From Telluria beijingensis (GTDB lineage: Bacteria > Pseudomonadota > Gammaproteobacteria > Burkholderiales > Burkholderiaceae_D): 64,000 bases of DNA. Of this stretch, positions 1-8,033 are shown piece after piece (positions within the stretch are counted from its first letter, which is position 1; each line of letters begins with the position of its first letter). A program made the position numbers and the translations under genes. The stretch is taken from contig NZ_CP132480.1 in assembly GCF_030770395.1 (NCBI RefSeq), forward strand, positions 3,623,071 to 3,687,070, written 5' to 3'. The notes under the pieces were generated by a model, which searched no databases, was not told where the DNA came from, and saw only the letters and a list, made by a program, of their open reading frames with translations.

Positions 1-111
1 CGAGATCTTTTTTGCCGATGGCGCTGGTATTTGTCTGGATTGCTTGTTAGAATGCACGCCGGAATTCAGGAAGCCTGTTGCCCAGTTGAGGAACAGTTTT
101 CCAGCAAGTTA
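1..111 (+). other. rRNA operon spacer upstream of 5S
   Basis: This stretch precedes the 5S gene and has no coding frame I can support. It does not contain the conserved 3' end of 23S rRNA, so I read it as the 23S-5S spacer of an rRNA operon whose 16S and 23S genes lie before the window. Confidence 0.6.
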
Positions 112-226
112 TGCCTGATGACCATAGCAAGTCGGTACCACCCCTTCCCATCCCGAACAGGACCGTGAAACGACATTGCGACGATGATAGTGCTGCAACC
201 AGTGTGAAAGTAGTTTATCGTCAGGC
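112..226 (+). rRNA. rrf: 5S ribosomal RNA
   Basis: The sequence carries the betaproteobacterial 5S pattern: it begins GCCTGATGACCATAGCAAG, contains the CCCATCCCGAACAGG core and ends GTTTATCGTCAGGC, so that the first and last bases pair to form helix I. Length is about 115 nt, normal for 5S. A few internal positions (for example GACATTGCGACGATG and GTAGTTTATC) differ from the sequence I would expect in close relatives, from memory. It is the last gene of an operon that starts before the window, and an intrinsic terminator follows 14 nt later. Confidence 0.93.
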
Positions 227-240
227 TATTCAATAGAGAG

Positions 241-275
241 AAAGCCCACCAGATTGCCTGGTGGGCTTTTTTGTT
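241..275 (+). terminator. Intrinsic terminator of the rRNA operon
   Basis: A perfect 12-bp stem (AAAGCCCACCAG at 241-252, CTGGTGGGCTTT at 258-269) with a 5-nt loop is followed by a T-rich run. It lies directly after 5S. It also falls just beyond the 3' end of the convergent aldo/keto reductase gene and may serve both. Confidence 0.92.
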
Positions 276-296
276 TTCCGGGCCTGGAATTGGGGT

Positions 297-1163
297 TCAG
301 GCCGCGATCGCGTCCAGTTCCGCCAGGGCGTCTTTCGGCAGCACGAGTGCTGCCGCGGCGATGTTCTCGCGCAGGTGGACCGGCGAGGAGGTGCCGGGAA
401 TGAGCAGGATGTTCGGCGAGCGCTGCAGCAGCCAGGCGATCGCGACCTGCATCGGCGTGGCGTCGAGCCGGGCTGCGACGGCCGACAGGGCGTTCGACTG
501 CAGCGGCGTGAATCCACCGAGCGGGAAGAAGGGCACATAGGGGATGCCCTGGCGTGCCAGCGCATCGATCATCGCGTCGTCAGCGCGGTGGACCAGGTTA
601 TACATATTCTGGACGCAGGCGATTGGCAGGATGCGTTGCGCTTCCTCGAGCTGGCGCGGCGTCACGTTGCTCAGGCCGATGTGCTGGATCAGGCCGCGCT
701 GGCGCAGTTCGGCAAGGGTCGCCAGTTGCGGTTCGAGCGAGCCTTCCGCCGGTTTGTAGGGGTCGAACATGGCGCGCAGATTTACTACTTCCAATGTCTC
801 CAGTCCCAGGTTGCGCAGGTTGTCGTGCACGGCCTGTTCGAGTTCGGGCGCCGAGAAGGCGGGCAGCCAGCTGCCATCGGCGCCGCGCCGCGCGCTGACC
901 TTGGTCACGATCACGAGTTCTTCGTTGTAAGGGTGGAGTGCTTCGCGGATCAACTGGTTGGTGATGTGCGGGCCATAGAAATCCGAGGTGTCGATATGGT
1001 TCACGCCAAGTTCCAGCGCTTCGCGCAGCACCTTATGCGCGGTCGCCGCATCCTTGGGCGGGCCGAAGGCGTTGGGGCCGGCCAGTTGCATGGCGCCGTA
1101 GCCGAGGCGGTGTACCGTGCGGCTGCCGAGGGAATAGGTACCGGCTTGATCGATGGTGGACAT
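297..1163 (-). CDS. Aldo/keto reductase
   Basis: A protein of 288 aa, the size of single-domain aldo/keto reductases (NADPH-dependent TIM barrels). The N-terminal LGYGAMQLAGP and the HIDTSDFYGP segment (Asp and Tyr of the AKR catalytic set) are visible. NLRNLGLETLEVVNLRAMFD, GLSNV and a C-terminal LIPGTSSPVHLRENI follow, the last being typical of the cofactor-phosphate binding loop. Start at 1163 is chosen because GGAGAAC lies about 6 nt upstream; an in-frame upstream extension has no ribosome site. The gene is divergent from the LysR gene at 1263, its likely regulator. The substrate cannot be told from sequence. Confidence 0.88.
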   Translation of the reverse strand: MSTIDQAGTYSLGSRTVHRLGYGAMQLAGPNAFGPPKDAATAHKVLREALELGVNHIDTSDFYGPHITNQLIREALHPYNEELVIVTKVSARRGADGSWLPAFSAPELEQAVHDNLRNLGLETLEVVNLRAMFDPYKPAEGSLEPQLATLAELRQRGLIQHIGLSNVTPRQLEEAQRILPIACVQNMYNLVHRADDAMIDALARQGIPYVPFFPLGGFTPLQSNALSAVAARLDATPMQVAIAWLLQRSPNILLIPGTSSPVHLRENIAAAALVLPKDALAELDAIAA

Positions 1164-1262
1164 GCTTGTTCTCCTGGGATTTGGTTGAGCAATCAAGATA
1201 AGGCGCGGCCGTCTGTGTGACAATCCAGGTAAATCCACACGGGTTGTGCGAAAAGGCGAACA
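1164..1262. promoter_or_regulatory. Divergent promoter region, aldo/keto reductase and LysR
   Basis: This 99-bp gap separates two divergent starts, a layout typical of a LysR regulator and its target. It contains a small imperfect palindrome, CACACGGGTTGTG (about 1237-1249), which could be part of a LysR site. I could not assign clear -35 and -10 boxes. Confidence 0.4.
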
Positions 1263-2189
1263 ATGAAAGTTGAGCTGGGTGATTTATCTGCGTTTGTCGC
1301 GGTGGCGCGCGCAGGAGGATTTCGCGAAGCGGCGCGCGCGACCGATAGCAGCGCTTCCGGCCTGAGCGAAGCAGTGCGGCGGCTGGAAACGCGCCTGGGC
1401 GTGCGTTTGCTCAATCGAACGACGCGCAGTGTCGTGCCGACGGAGGCCGGGCGCAGCCTGCTGCTGCGCCTCGATCCGGTATTGAGCGAGATCGATAATG
1501 CTCTCGATGTGGTCAATGGGTTCCGGGACAAGCCCACAGGAACCTTGCGCCTGAATGTATCCATGAGTGCGGCGCGGCTCGTCCTGCCGTCCATCGTGCC
1601 GCGTTTTCTTGCCGCGTATCCGGAGATTCGGCTGGAAGTCGTGGCGGATGAGACCTTTGTCGATGTGCTGGCGGCCGGGTGCGATGCGGGCATTCGCTAT
1701 GAAGAGCGTCTGGAGCAGGACATGATCGCGGTGCCGATCGGTCCGCGCGTCCAGCGCATGGCGGCGGCGGCTTCGCCGGCGTTTCTCGCCAGGTGCGGCG
1801 CGCTGGAACATCCGCGTGACCTGCCGCTGGGTGCCTGTATCCGGGCGCGCTTTGCGAGCGGCGCGATGATCCACTGGCAGTTCGAGCGGGATGGCGAGGC
1901 GATCACCATCGAGCCGAATGGGCAGTTGCTGGTGCAGGTGGGCGCCGCACTGGACTTGGCTCTCGATGCTGCGGTGCAGGGACTCGGCGTCATCTATCTG
2001 TTTGAGGACTGGCTGACGCCGTACTTCGAGCGAGGGCTGTTGCAGCCGGTGCTGCAGCTGTGGTGGCCGCAGTTTTCAGGTCCCTTCCTGTATTACCCAG
2101 GTCACAGGCTGGTGCCGGCGCCGCTGCGGGCTTTTGTGGATTTCATCCGCAACGAGGGGCAGGTTGCGACGGATTCGTCACACAAATGA
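1263..2189 (+). CDS. LysR-family transcriptional regulator
   Basis: 308 aa, the usual LysR length. An N-terminal winged helix-turn-helix (GDLSAFVAVARAGGFREAAR, then SGLSEAVRRLETRLGVRLLN and RTTRSVVPTEAGR) is followed by a periplasmic-binding-protein-like effector domain that starts near GTLRLNVSMSAARLVLP. It probably controls the divergent aldo/keto reductase gene, a very common pairing in proteobacteria. The effector is unknown. The next signal downstream is an rRNA promoter. Confidence 0.93.
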   Translation: MKVELGDLSAFVAVARAGGFREAARATDSSASGLSEAVRRLETRLGVRLLNRTTRSVVPTEAGRSLLLRLDPVLSEIDNALDVVNGFRDKPTGTLRLNVSMSAARLVLPSIVPRFLAAYPEIRLEVVADETFVDVLAAGCDAGIRYEERLEQDMIAVPIGPRVQRMAAAASPAFLARCGALEHPRDLPLGACIRARFASGAMIHWQFERDGEAITIEPNGQLLVQVGAALDLALDAAVQGLGVIYLFEDWLTPYFERGLLQPVLQLWWPQFSGPFLYYPGHRLVPAPLRAFVDFIRNEGQVATDSSHK

Positions 2190-2200
2190 AAAATAAGGTG

Positions 2201-2229
2201 TTGACGAAGCTCAGCAGCACCGGCATAAT
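2201..2229 (+). promoter_or_regulatory. rRNA operon promoter (P1-like)
   Basis: TTGACG (2201-2206) and CATAAT (2224-2229) are separated by exactly 17 nt, close to the sigma-70 consensus. An A-rich UP-like stretch precedes them. The position, about 270 nt before the first base of 16S, fits an rrn promoter. The promoter looks intact although the rRNA genes behind it are not. Confidence 0.8.
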
Positions 2230-2495
2230 CTCATTCCTCTGCTGCTGACGAACAAAACGATTCGAAGCAACGCAGCAGATGAAGCAGTGCCGAATAAAGT
2301 TCTTTAAAAATTAACAGTCGATAAGTGTGGGCGTTTGATGAAGGTGCCAAGAACTTCGGTTCTTGATTACTTAAAATATCAAATGTTCACAAAAAGTATT
2401 AACGTTGCTTCAGCAATGAAGTGACGGTCAGTATTTTGAGTGAGCGACTCGGCTAGCAATAGTCGATGACTCGAAAGAGTCAACAAACAGAGATT
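2230..2495 (+). ncRNA. 16S rRNA leader with boxA
   Basis: This is the transcribed leader between the rrn promoter and 16S. AGTTCTTTAAAA at 2299-2310 resembles the boxA antitermination element, and a nearby stretch containing CGATAAGTGTGGGCG is typical of betaproteobacterial rrn leaders. Short hairpin-forming segments such as AAGAACTTCGGTTCTT (2349-2364) are present. No protein is encoded. Confidence 0.7.
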
Positions 2496-2558
2496 GAACT
2501 GAAGAGTTTGATCCTGGCTCAGATTGAACGCTGGCGGCATGCTTTACACATGCAAGTC
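2496..2558 (+). rRNA. rrs: 16S rRNA, 5' fragment only (about 63 nt)
   Basis: GAAGAGTTTGATCCTGGCTC, ATTGAACGCTGGCGGCATGC and TTTACACATGCAAGTCG are the first bases of a betaproteobacterial 16S gene. After GCAAGTCG the normal sequence (AACGGCAGC and onward) is absent and RHS coding sequence begins. No other part of 16S, 23S or an rRNA-linked tRNA follows. The fragment is non-functional as rRNA if the assembly is correct; an assembly chimera is an equally serious possibility. Confidence 0.92.
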
Positions 2559-2560
2559 GG

Positions 2561-4312
2561 CTGCTGCTCGACGGGCAAGAGCTTGTTTCCTTCGAGCGTG
2601 ACGCGCTGTATCGGGAAACCGGCCGCACTCAGGCCAACGGCCTGTTGCAAACGATGAAGTACGATCCGGCTGGCCGCCTGATTGAACAACAACTTGGCGC
2701 CATCGCGCAGACAGGCCAGACGAACCGACAGGTTCAACGCGACACCTACCGTCCCGACCTTCAGGTCGGCATGCGAGCCGCGATCCTGCGGCGCTACAGC
2801 TATGACCCGTCCGGCCAACTAACCAGCGTCGAAGACAACCGGCGCGGCCGCATCGAATACCGTTACGACCCGATTGGACGGCTGCTGGCGGCGAGCAGCG
2901 TACTGGGCCATGAAACCTTCGCCTTCGATCCAGCCGGCAACATCCAGGTAGCCGCGACCACGCAGTACGAGCCTACTACCTCTCGTGTACAGCTGCCAAA
3001 GCTGCTGAACAACCTGCTCAAGGAGTATGCCGGTGTCAGCTACAGCTACGATGACCGCGGCAATGTCGTGAAACGTAGCCAAGACGGCTTACATTCCGAG
3101 TATGAATGGGATGCGTTCAATCGGATGACCCGTGCAACGACTTGGCAGGGCTTCACCACCTTTGCCTACGATCCACTGGGGCGACGAATCGTCAAACACA
3201 GCAAAGCAGATGGAGAAACTCTACTGAGGAACACAACCCAGACCATGTACGGCTGGGATGGCGACACGCTAGCGTGGGAAAGCAGCGTGCACGGGGGCCA
3301 TGCTGCGATGGAACGGGCGGTGCACTATGTATACGAACGCAATAGCTTTGTGCCGCTAATTCAGGCCACCCAAAGCCGCATGATCCAGTTGGCGCCCACT
3401 ACCGACGTTAAGGCGCTAATGGTGGGCAACGGCGGCAAGTATGATCCTGCGCTCGATCCGCTATGGAACGGTGAGCGCGAGCAGAAAGCTGAGCCGTTTG
3501 GTAAAGATGAGATCTCTTTTTTTCAGTGTGATCATCTGGGTACGCCGCAGGAGGTAACAGATTGCAATGGAAAGGTAGCATGGTCGGCTCAGTATAAAGC
3601 TTGGGGGGAGGCAAAAGAGGCAATCAGCGAGACGGCACTCAAGACCGGGAAACGTAATCCAATTCGGTTTCAAGGGCAATACTTTGACGAGGAAACGGAA
3701 CTACATTATAACCGCCATCGATATTACGACCCAGTTAGCGGCCGCTTTATATGCAAGGATCCGATCGGATTGTTAGGCGGTTTTAATACTCATGCATATG
3801 CGCCGAACCCCGTTCAATGGGTTGACCCGCTGGGATTGGCCCCAAAGAAAAAAGATTCTATTAATAATGGCTGTGCCAACTGCGATCCATGCCAAGGTCG
3901 TAATCCCGCCGCAATCGCGCGGTCTTGGCAAGGCCGTGAACCTTACGATGGCGTCGATAGTTATATCAATGTCGTCGTGAAAGAGGGAACTGTACTCTAC
4001 ACGCTTTATCCACACGGAGACGCACCAGGAAATTACTTGGTGAAATCCAATGTAGTGCGAGGCGCCCACACTGCTAGGCAGTACAATGACGCTGTGCAGG
4101 TTGCTCACAAGGAAAATTGGAAAAGCCGCGACGCGAGGCCTATGCGCACCAAAGTTCACGGTTATGCTCTTACCAAGGATACCTGCATGGCAGTTAGTAT
4201 TGCAAAAAACAATCCAAAACTAGGAAAGGGTGGCGCCAAACAATATTTCATAGAAAATAGAGATAAGCCTAACCTTTTAGATACAGGACGAATTATTGCT
4301 TATGGAAGTTAA
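2561..4312 (+). CDS. RHS repeat polymorphic toxin, 5'-truncated (C-terminal part of core plus variable toxin tip)
   Basis: The frame is open from the 16S junction to 4312 (about 583 aa). The first recognisable residues, LLLDGQELVSFERDALYRE, are already inside an RHS core, so the large N-terminal part (usually about 1,000 aa, with PAAR or VgrG-binding regions) is missing. YD repeats follow (YDPAGRLIEQQ, YSYDPSGQL, YRYDPIGRLL, YDPLGRRIVKH). The core ends with the conserved HRYYDPVSGRFICKDPIGL and WVDPLGL segment. The last 150 or so residues are the variable toxin tip. They start after PLGLAPKKKDS, have a CANCDPC cluster, are more AT-rich, and match no family I can name with confidence. The first possible start is TTG at 2645 without a clear ribosome site. 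In intact relatives such proteins are exported, often by type VI secretion, and the tip is released into a target cell. Confidence 0.88.
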   Translation: MLLDGQELVSFERDALYRETGRTQANGLLQTMKYDPAGRLIEQQLGAIAQTGQTNRQVQRDTYRPDLQVGMRAAILRRYSYDPSGQLTSVEDNRRGRIEYRYDPIGRLLAASSVLGHETFAFDPAGNIQVAATTQYEPTTSRVQLPKLLNNLLKEYAGVSYSYDDRGNVVKRSQDGLHSEYEWDAFNRMTRATTWQGFTTFAYDPLGRRIVKHSKADGETLLRNTTQTMYGWDGDTLAWESSVHGGHAAMERAVHYVYERNSFVPLIQATQSRMIQLAPTTDVKALMVGNGGKYDPALDPLWNGEREQKAEPFGKDEISFFQCDHLGTPQEVTDCNGKVAWSAQYKAWGEAKEAISETALKTGKRNPIRFQGQYFDEETELHYNRHRYYDPVSGRFICKDPIGLLGGFNTHAYAPNPVQWVDPLGLAPKKKDSINNGCANCDPCQGRNPAAIARSWQGREPYDGVDSYINVVVKEGTVLYTLYPHGDAPGNYLVKSNVVRGAHTARQYNDAVQVAHKENWKSRDARPMRTKVHGYALTKDTCMAVSIAKNNPKLGKGGAKQYFIENRDKPNLLDTGRIIAYGS

Positions 4313-4314
4313 GA

Positions 4315-4773
4315 ATGCAAACCATTAAATTAGACTTGGAACATGGATCGGTTTTTGTTGATTCATTACCTATAAAAGTTGACGAAGACGGAATTCTCGC
4401 TGGATCTATCTTAGGATTATGTTCACCACCAATTGATACCGACACGGGAAGCACACAATATCGCTTGCTGAGAAAAGTAAGTATTTTCGGAAAACCCGCC
4501 AGTGTCGTGATCGAAATCGGCGCTGGAAGAGTATGTGCCATAGCTTTCTTATTTGATCTGATCGAGTTCTTCGAATCCAGCGTTCTAGAATCAAAGATAT
4601 TAAAAGCATGTGAGAAATCTTTAAATGCTAGTTTTATTAGCAATCATCCAAGCACTGCTTTTCTTGACATCTACGAATGGGGGAAGCTAACGTTTTTTTA
4701 TGATGCCAAGCAAGGAGATCTGAGCTTGGATATTACTTTCCATAAAACTCAAAGGAATCCAATTAGTACCTAA
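4315..4773 (+). CDS. Probable immunity protein for the RHS toxin tip
   Basis: 152 aa, AT-rich, acidic (N-terminal DLEHGSVFVDSLPIKVDEDG), without signal peptide or membrane segment. It starts 2 nt after the RHS stop codon and so is almost certainly co-transcribed and translationally coupled. The position directly after the variable tip, the small size and the base composition are those of cognate immunity genes in polymorphic toxin systems. I recognise no family. The function is inferred from context only. Confidence 0.65.
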   Translation: MQTIKLDLEHGSVFVDSLPIKVDEDGILAGSILGLCSPPIDTDTGSTQYRLLRKVSIFGKPASVVIEIGAGRVCAIAFLFDLIEFFESSVLESKILKACEKSLNASFISNHPSTAFLDIYEWGKLTFFYDAKQGDLSLDITFHKTQRNPIST

Positions 4774-5127
4774 AGCGTAATAAACATAAACTAATATCCC
4801 TAATTGGACTTGCGGAAAAATGAATCAATCTTAGCATCAAAATAATACTCACTTATTCTTGTTATGAAGACATAAGCTCTCTCGCCGAAGAGGTGCACTT
4901 AGTACCTTTTTGAAGTCCAAGCACGGGCGCTCGACAGAAAGGTTGGGGAGAATTTAGTATTCAGCAAGCACTGGCAATAAAAATCTTGCGCTTTATTGAA
5001 AATAGCGAAGACCAAAACCGGCGGTTCCTCCCACCAGTCCAACTGCCGTTAGTGACAGAGTACCCAGTTGCATCCGAACCAGACGGCTACTGATCTACGC
5101 ACATCATCAATTCCATTGGAGAGAGAA
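4774..5127 (+). other. AT-rich intergenic stretch between immunity gene and PAAR gene
   Basis: The stretch is about 350 bp and lower in GC than the surroundings. Apart from the short coding remnant at 4941-5093 I see no gene. Such debris is usual where RHS tips and immunity genes have been exchanged. Confidence 0.5.
4941..5093 (+). pseudogene. Coding remnant, 50-residue C-terminal tail of an unknown protein
   Basis: One frame reads GWGEFSIQQALAIKILRFIE, continues through NRRFLPPVQLPLVTEYPVAS and ends EPDGY before TGA at 5091-5093. The composition looks like real protein with an amphipathic helix, but upstream stop codons leave no start codon or ribosome site. It may be the end of an older displaced toxin or immunity gene. 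No family is recognised. Confidence 0.35.
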
Positions 5128-5406
5128 ATGTCATTGAAGATTATTACAGTCGGAGACAAAACCAACCATGGCGGTATAGTTATCAGCGGCTCGCCCGACC
5201 ACGACATCAGGGGAAAAGCAGTCGCTCGACTAGGTGACAAAGTTGACTGTCCGCAGCCCTATCCCGGCGGCAAACCGCACGGCGTAAATAAAATCATTAC
5301 GGGCCACGACACACTCACGGTTAACGGAGTTCCTGTTGCAGTAGAGGGATGCATGACGGAATGCGGGTGCGCGCTGATCGGCAGCATGCCTGCAACGGCG
5401 GACTGA
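5128..5406 (+). CDS. PAAR domain protein (type VI secretion spike tip)
   Basis: 92 aa, a stand-alone PAAR protein. MSLKIITVGDKTNHGGIVIS, the GKAVARLGDKVDCP segment, GHDTLTVNGVPVAVEGC and TECGCALIG give the expected beta-repeat pattern with Cys/His residues for metal binding. PAAR proteins cap the VgrG trimer of type VI secretion and carry effectors. Start 5128 is chosen because GGAGAGAG lies about 7 nt upstream; an in-frame upstream start lacks one. It lies downstream of the RHS and immunity genes, whereas in most clusters PAAR precedes RHS or is fused to it. No vgrG, hcp or tss gene is in the window. Confidence 0.88.
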   Translation: MSLKIITVGDKTNHGGIVISGSPDHDIRGKAVARLGDKVDCPQPYPGGKPHGVNKIITGHDTLTVNGVPVAVEGCMTECGCALIGSMPATAD

Positions 5407-5433
5407 AGACCTTCTGAAGTCGTGATGCGTCGA

Positions 5434-6528
5434 TTAAGGAATATGTCCCGACGCGACATCCTCGTCATGCTTGACGATCGGATCTTCAGTCCCGGTCCAC
5501 TCGCTCATCAGGGAATAGCCAACCGCCAGCAACACCGGCCCGATGAACATCCCGACAAACCCAAAGGCAATCACCCCACCCAACACCCCAAGCAGGGTAA
5601 GCAAAAACGGCAAGCTGCTACCGCGGCTGATCAGCATCGGCCGCACTACATTGTCGACACCGCTGATCAGGACCGTGCCCCAGATCGCCATGAAAATCGC
5701 CCACCCAGTCTCGCCATGGGCGAACAGCCAGATAGTCGCCCCACCCCACACCAGCGGCGGCCCAAGCGGGATCAACGAAGTTAAAAACACCAGCACCGAC
5801 AACAATGGCACTGCCGGCACCCCAGCAATCGCAAACCCGACCGCCGCCACCAGCGCCTGGGCCAGGGCAGTGCCCAATAAGCCATACATCACGCCGCGCA
5901 CGGTCTGCCCAACCGTGGCCTGGATCGATTCGGCGCCCTCGCCCATCACCTTGCGCATCGTCACCGCGATCACGGCCAGCAGCGCATTGCCGTCGCGGTA
6001 CAGGAAGAAGCTGACGAAGGCCGCCAGGCTCATCTGCACGACGCCGGTGCCGAGCATGATCCCGCCTGCCACCAGCCAGTGGCGCGCCGGTTCCAGCATG
6101 CGCTGGGCCAGGGCCAGCATCTGTTCGCGGCTGGCGATCAGCTCGTTCAGGTAGTCGACCAGCGTGGACCCGATCAGGGGGATGTTGGCCAGCCAGGCCG
6201 GCGGCGCCAGTTCGCGGTGCTCGATCAGGAGGCGCAGTTCCCCGAATCCGCGCGCCACGTCGTCGGCCAGGTTGTAGGCCACCATCGACAGCGGGATGAT
6301 GAACAGCAGGGTCAGGGTGAGCGTCATCGTCAGCGCCGCAACGGTGCGCTGGCCACGGCATCGCTCCAGCAGGCGCAGGTACAGGGGCCAGGTCGAGATG
6401 GCGACCGCGGCGGCGAACAGGATCGCCGGCAGGAAGGGGCGCAGGACGTAGAGACAGCCCAGCGTCAGCAGGACGACGATCGCGATGCGGGTGTAGTTCC
6501 TGCCAGGGCGTGCTTCCATGCGGTTCAT
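5434..6528 (-). CDS. AI-2E family transporter (UPF0118/PerM type)
   Basis: 364 aa with about seven or eight hydrophobic segments. Two near the N-terminus (IAIVVLLTLGCLYVLRPFLP and the following AAAVAIS stretch) are followed by a soluble loop, then a C-terminal membrane bundle containing SLIPLGPPLVWGGATIW, GVDNVVRPMLI and FGFVGMFIGPVLLAVGYSL, which are family hallmarks. Members include the proposed autoinducer-2 exporter TqsA and Na+/H+ antiporters, so the substrate is open. It is transcribed towards the PAAR gene and looks monocistronic. Confidence 0.87.
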   Translation of the reverse strand: MNRMEARPGRNYTRIAIVVLLTLGCLYVLRPFLPAILFAAAVAISTWPLYLRLLERCRGQRTVAALTMTLTLTLLFIIPLSMVAYNLADDVARGFGELRLLIEHRELAPPAWLANIPLIGSTLVDYLNELIASREQMLALAQRMLEPARHWLVAGGIMLGTGVVQMSLAAFVSFFLYRDGNALLAVIAVTMRKVMGEGAESIQATVGQTVRGVMYGLLGTALAQALVAAVGFAIAGVPAVPLLSVLVFLTSLIPLGPPLVWGGATIWLFAHGETGWAIFMAIWGTVLISGVDNVVRPMLISRGSSLPFLLTLLGVLGGVIAFGFVGMFIGPVLLAVGYSLMSEWTGTEDPIVKHDEDVASGHIP

Positions 6529-6703
6529 GAGCGGATAATGTTTACGCCATCTTAGCAGCTACACAAGGCACGTCGCGTCCCTGCAATGCAATGACCAGAC
6601 AGCCGCTATGCGACATGCCTTGTCGCCGACCCGAATAGACTTTCCGCTAATAAAGGATACATACTGCTCATCCTTCCTACCACGATAAATATCGGAGAAG
6701 TTC

Positions 6704-7447
6704 TTGCACCGACTTTTGGAACAATATACCCACATCCTTGGCAGGATGAACCGAGAAAGCTTTCCACTGGAAGACGATCGCTACTCGGGCGTTTTCTTGC
6801 CTGTTGCTTTCGGCGACTACTGGACGAGTGACTTCCGGGTGATGCACGTGGGGCGAGAGACCGCAGGATGGAATACCAGGACCGGCCGCAACAGGCTCGA
6901 GCGCATCTTCGCCGCCAACCAGGCTGGCGATACGCGGCACATTGTCGAGGAAGCGGTGACCAGATATCGCCAGCATCTGCCAATTCAGCCTGATGGCAAG
7001 GTGACGATGACGACCAGGAGCCGTTTCAAGCAATACTATTTTCGGCTCGCAAAGGAATTGGGCGTAACGCCCACCTCGCTCATCTATGCCAACGTATTCG
7101 CATGGGATTACGCTGGCAAATCGCCGCTTGATCGTCCGGCGCAGGAACTGGCGCCTGTCAGCGCCGTCTCCTTGGAGTTGCTTGCAACGCAAATTCGATT
7201 TTTCAAACCCGACGCCATCGTGTTTTCGACAGGTCGGCACGGCATCGACCATCGTCTCAAACAATTATTTGAAACGTATTTCGACGGCTACCAGACTGTC
7301 AGCAGGGAGCCCGGCAAGATGTGGGAATTCCGGGCAGGACAGATAACCTGCTTCCGCATCGCCCACCCGCGGGCGCTGCGAGGCCATCAGCAGTACCGGA
7401 CGGACGTCATCCAGCGGCTGAAGGACATCCGAGCCGAACGTTCATAG
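6704..7447 (+). CDS. Uncharacterised protein with uracil-DNA-glycosylase-like features
   Basis: 247 aa, no signal peptide. VMHVGRETAGWN (about residue 46), LIYANVFAWDYAGKSPLD, IRFFKPDAIVFSTGRHGID and a C-terminal RIAHPRALRGHQ resemble the order of conserved segments in the UDG-like superfamily (N-terminal glycine-rich loop, central strand-loop with FSTG, C-terminal HP motif). This is pattern resemblance only. The start is TTG at 6704 with GGAGAAG about 7 nt upstream. It overlaps the end of the convergent sco gene by 6 bp. Confidence 0.5.
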   Translation: MHRLLEQYTHILGRMNRESFPLEDDRYSGVFLPVAFGDYWTSDFRVMHVGRETAGWNTRTGRNRLERIFAANQAGDTRHIVEEAVTRYRQHLPIQPDGKVTMTTRSRFKQYYFRLAKELGVTPTSLIYANVFAWDYAGKSPLDRPAQELAPVSAVSLELLATQIRFFKPDAIVFSTGRHGIDHRLKQLFETYFDGYQTVSREPGKMWEFRAGQITCFRIAHPRALRGHQQYRTDVIQRLKDIRAERS

Positions 7448-8032
7448 CAGCTGGCGCAGGTCGTGCGCGATCAGCGCCGGCCCCTGTCCGTGGCGCACGA
7501 ACAGGCGCAGGTGGCCCTGCTTGTCGAACACGAAGCTGCCGGCGGTGTGGTCCACCGTGTAGCTGGCCGGGTCGGCGCCCGGCACCTTGGCATAGTAGAC
7601 CTTGAATTCCTTGGCCACCTTCGCGGTCGCGGCAGCATCGCCGTACAGGCCGACGAAGCGCTGGTCGAAGGCCGGCACGTAGTGCGACAGCAGCTCTTGC
7701 GTGTCGCGCTCGGGGTCGACCGTGATGAACAGTACCTGCACGTCGCTGCTCGACGGCCCCAGCTCCTTCATCACGGTGGCCATCTCGGACATCGTGGTCG
7801 GGCACACGTCGGGGCACTGGGTGTAGCCGAAGAAGATCACCACCACCTTGCCCTTGTAGTCGGCCAGGGTGCGCGGCTTGCCGGTATGGTCGGTCAGCGC
7901 GAAGCCCTTGGCGTAGTCGACACCGGTGACGTCGGTGTTGTGGAAGGCCAGCGGCTTCTCGCCCAGCTTGTCGCAACCGGCAGCCAGCAGCGCCACGGCG
8001 GAGAACCCCAACACACCCAAGAGCTTTTTCAT
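7442..8032 (-). CDS. sco1: SCO1/SenC copper chaperone lipoprotein
   Basis: 196 aa. A lipoprotein signal ends LLAAGC (Cys20), so the protein is expected on the periplasmic membrane face. The thioredoxin fold carries the copper motif CPDVC (Cys73, Cys77) and the distal His162 in TVDHTAG. SCO proteins deliver copper to the CuA centre of cytochrome oxidase subunit II. It is the last gene of the cox operon, with 1 nt between it and ctaB. Confidence 0.95.
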   Translation of the reverse strand: MKKLLGVLGFSAVALLAAGCDKLGEKPLAFHNTDVTGVDYAKGFALTDHTGKPRTLADYKGKVVVIFFGYTQCPDVCPTTMSEMATVMKELGPSSSDVQVLFITVDPERDTQELLSHYVPAFDQRFVGLYGDAAATAKVAKEFKVYYAKVPGADPASYTVDHTAGSFVFDKQGHLRLFVRHGQGPALIAHDLRQLL

Positions 8033-8033
8033 G

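Noticed and set aside
2466..2657. 63-codon frame across the rRNA leader, 16S fragment and RHS
   Set aside because: It reads through 16S rRNA sequence and in a different frame from the RHS coding region.
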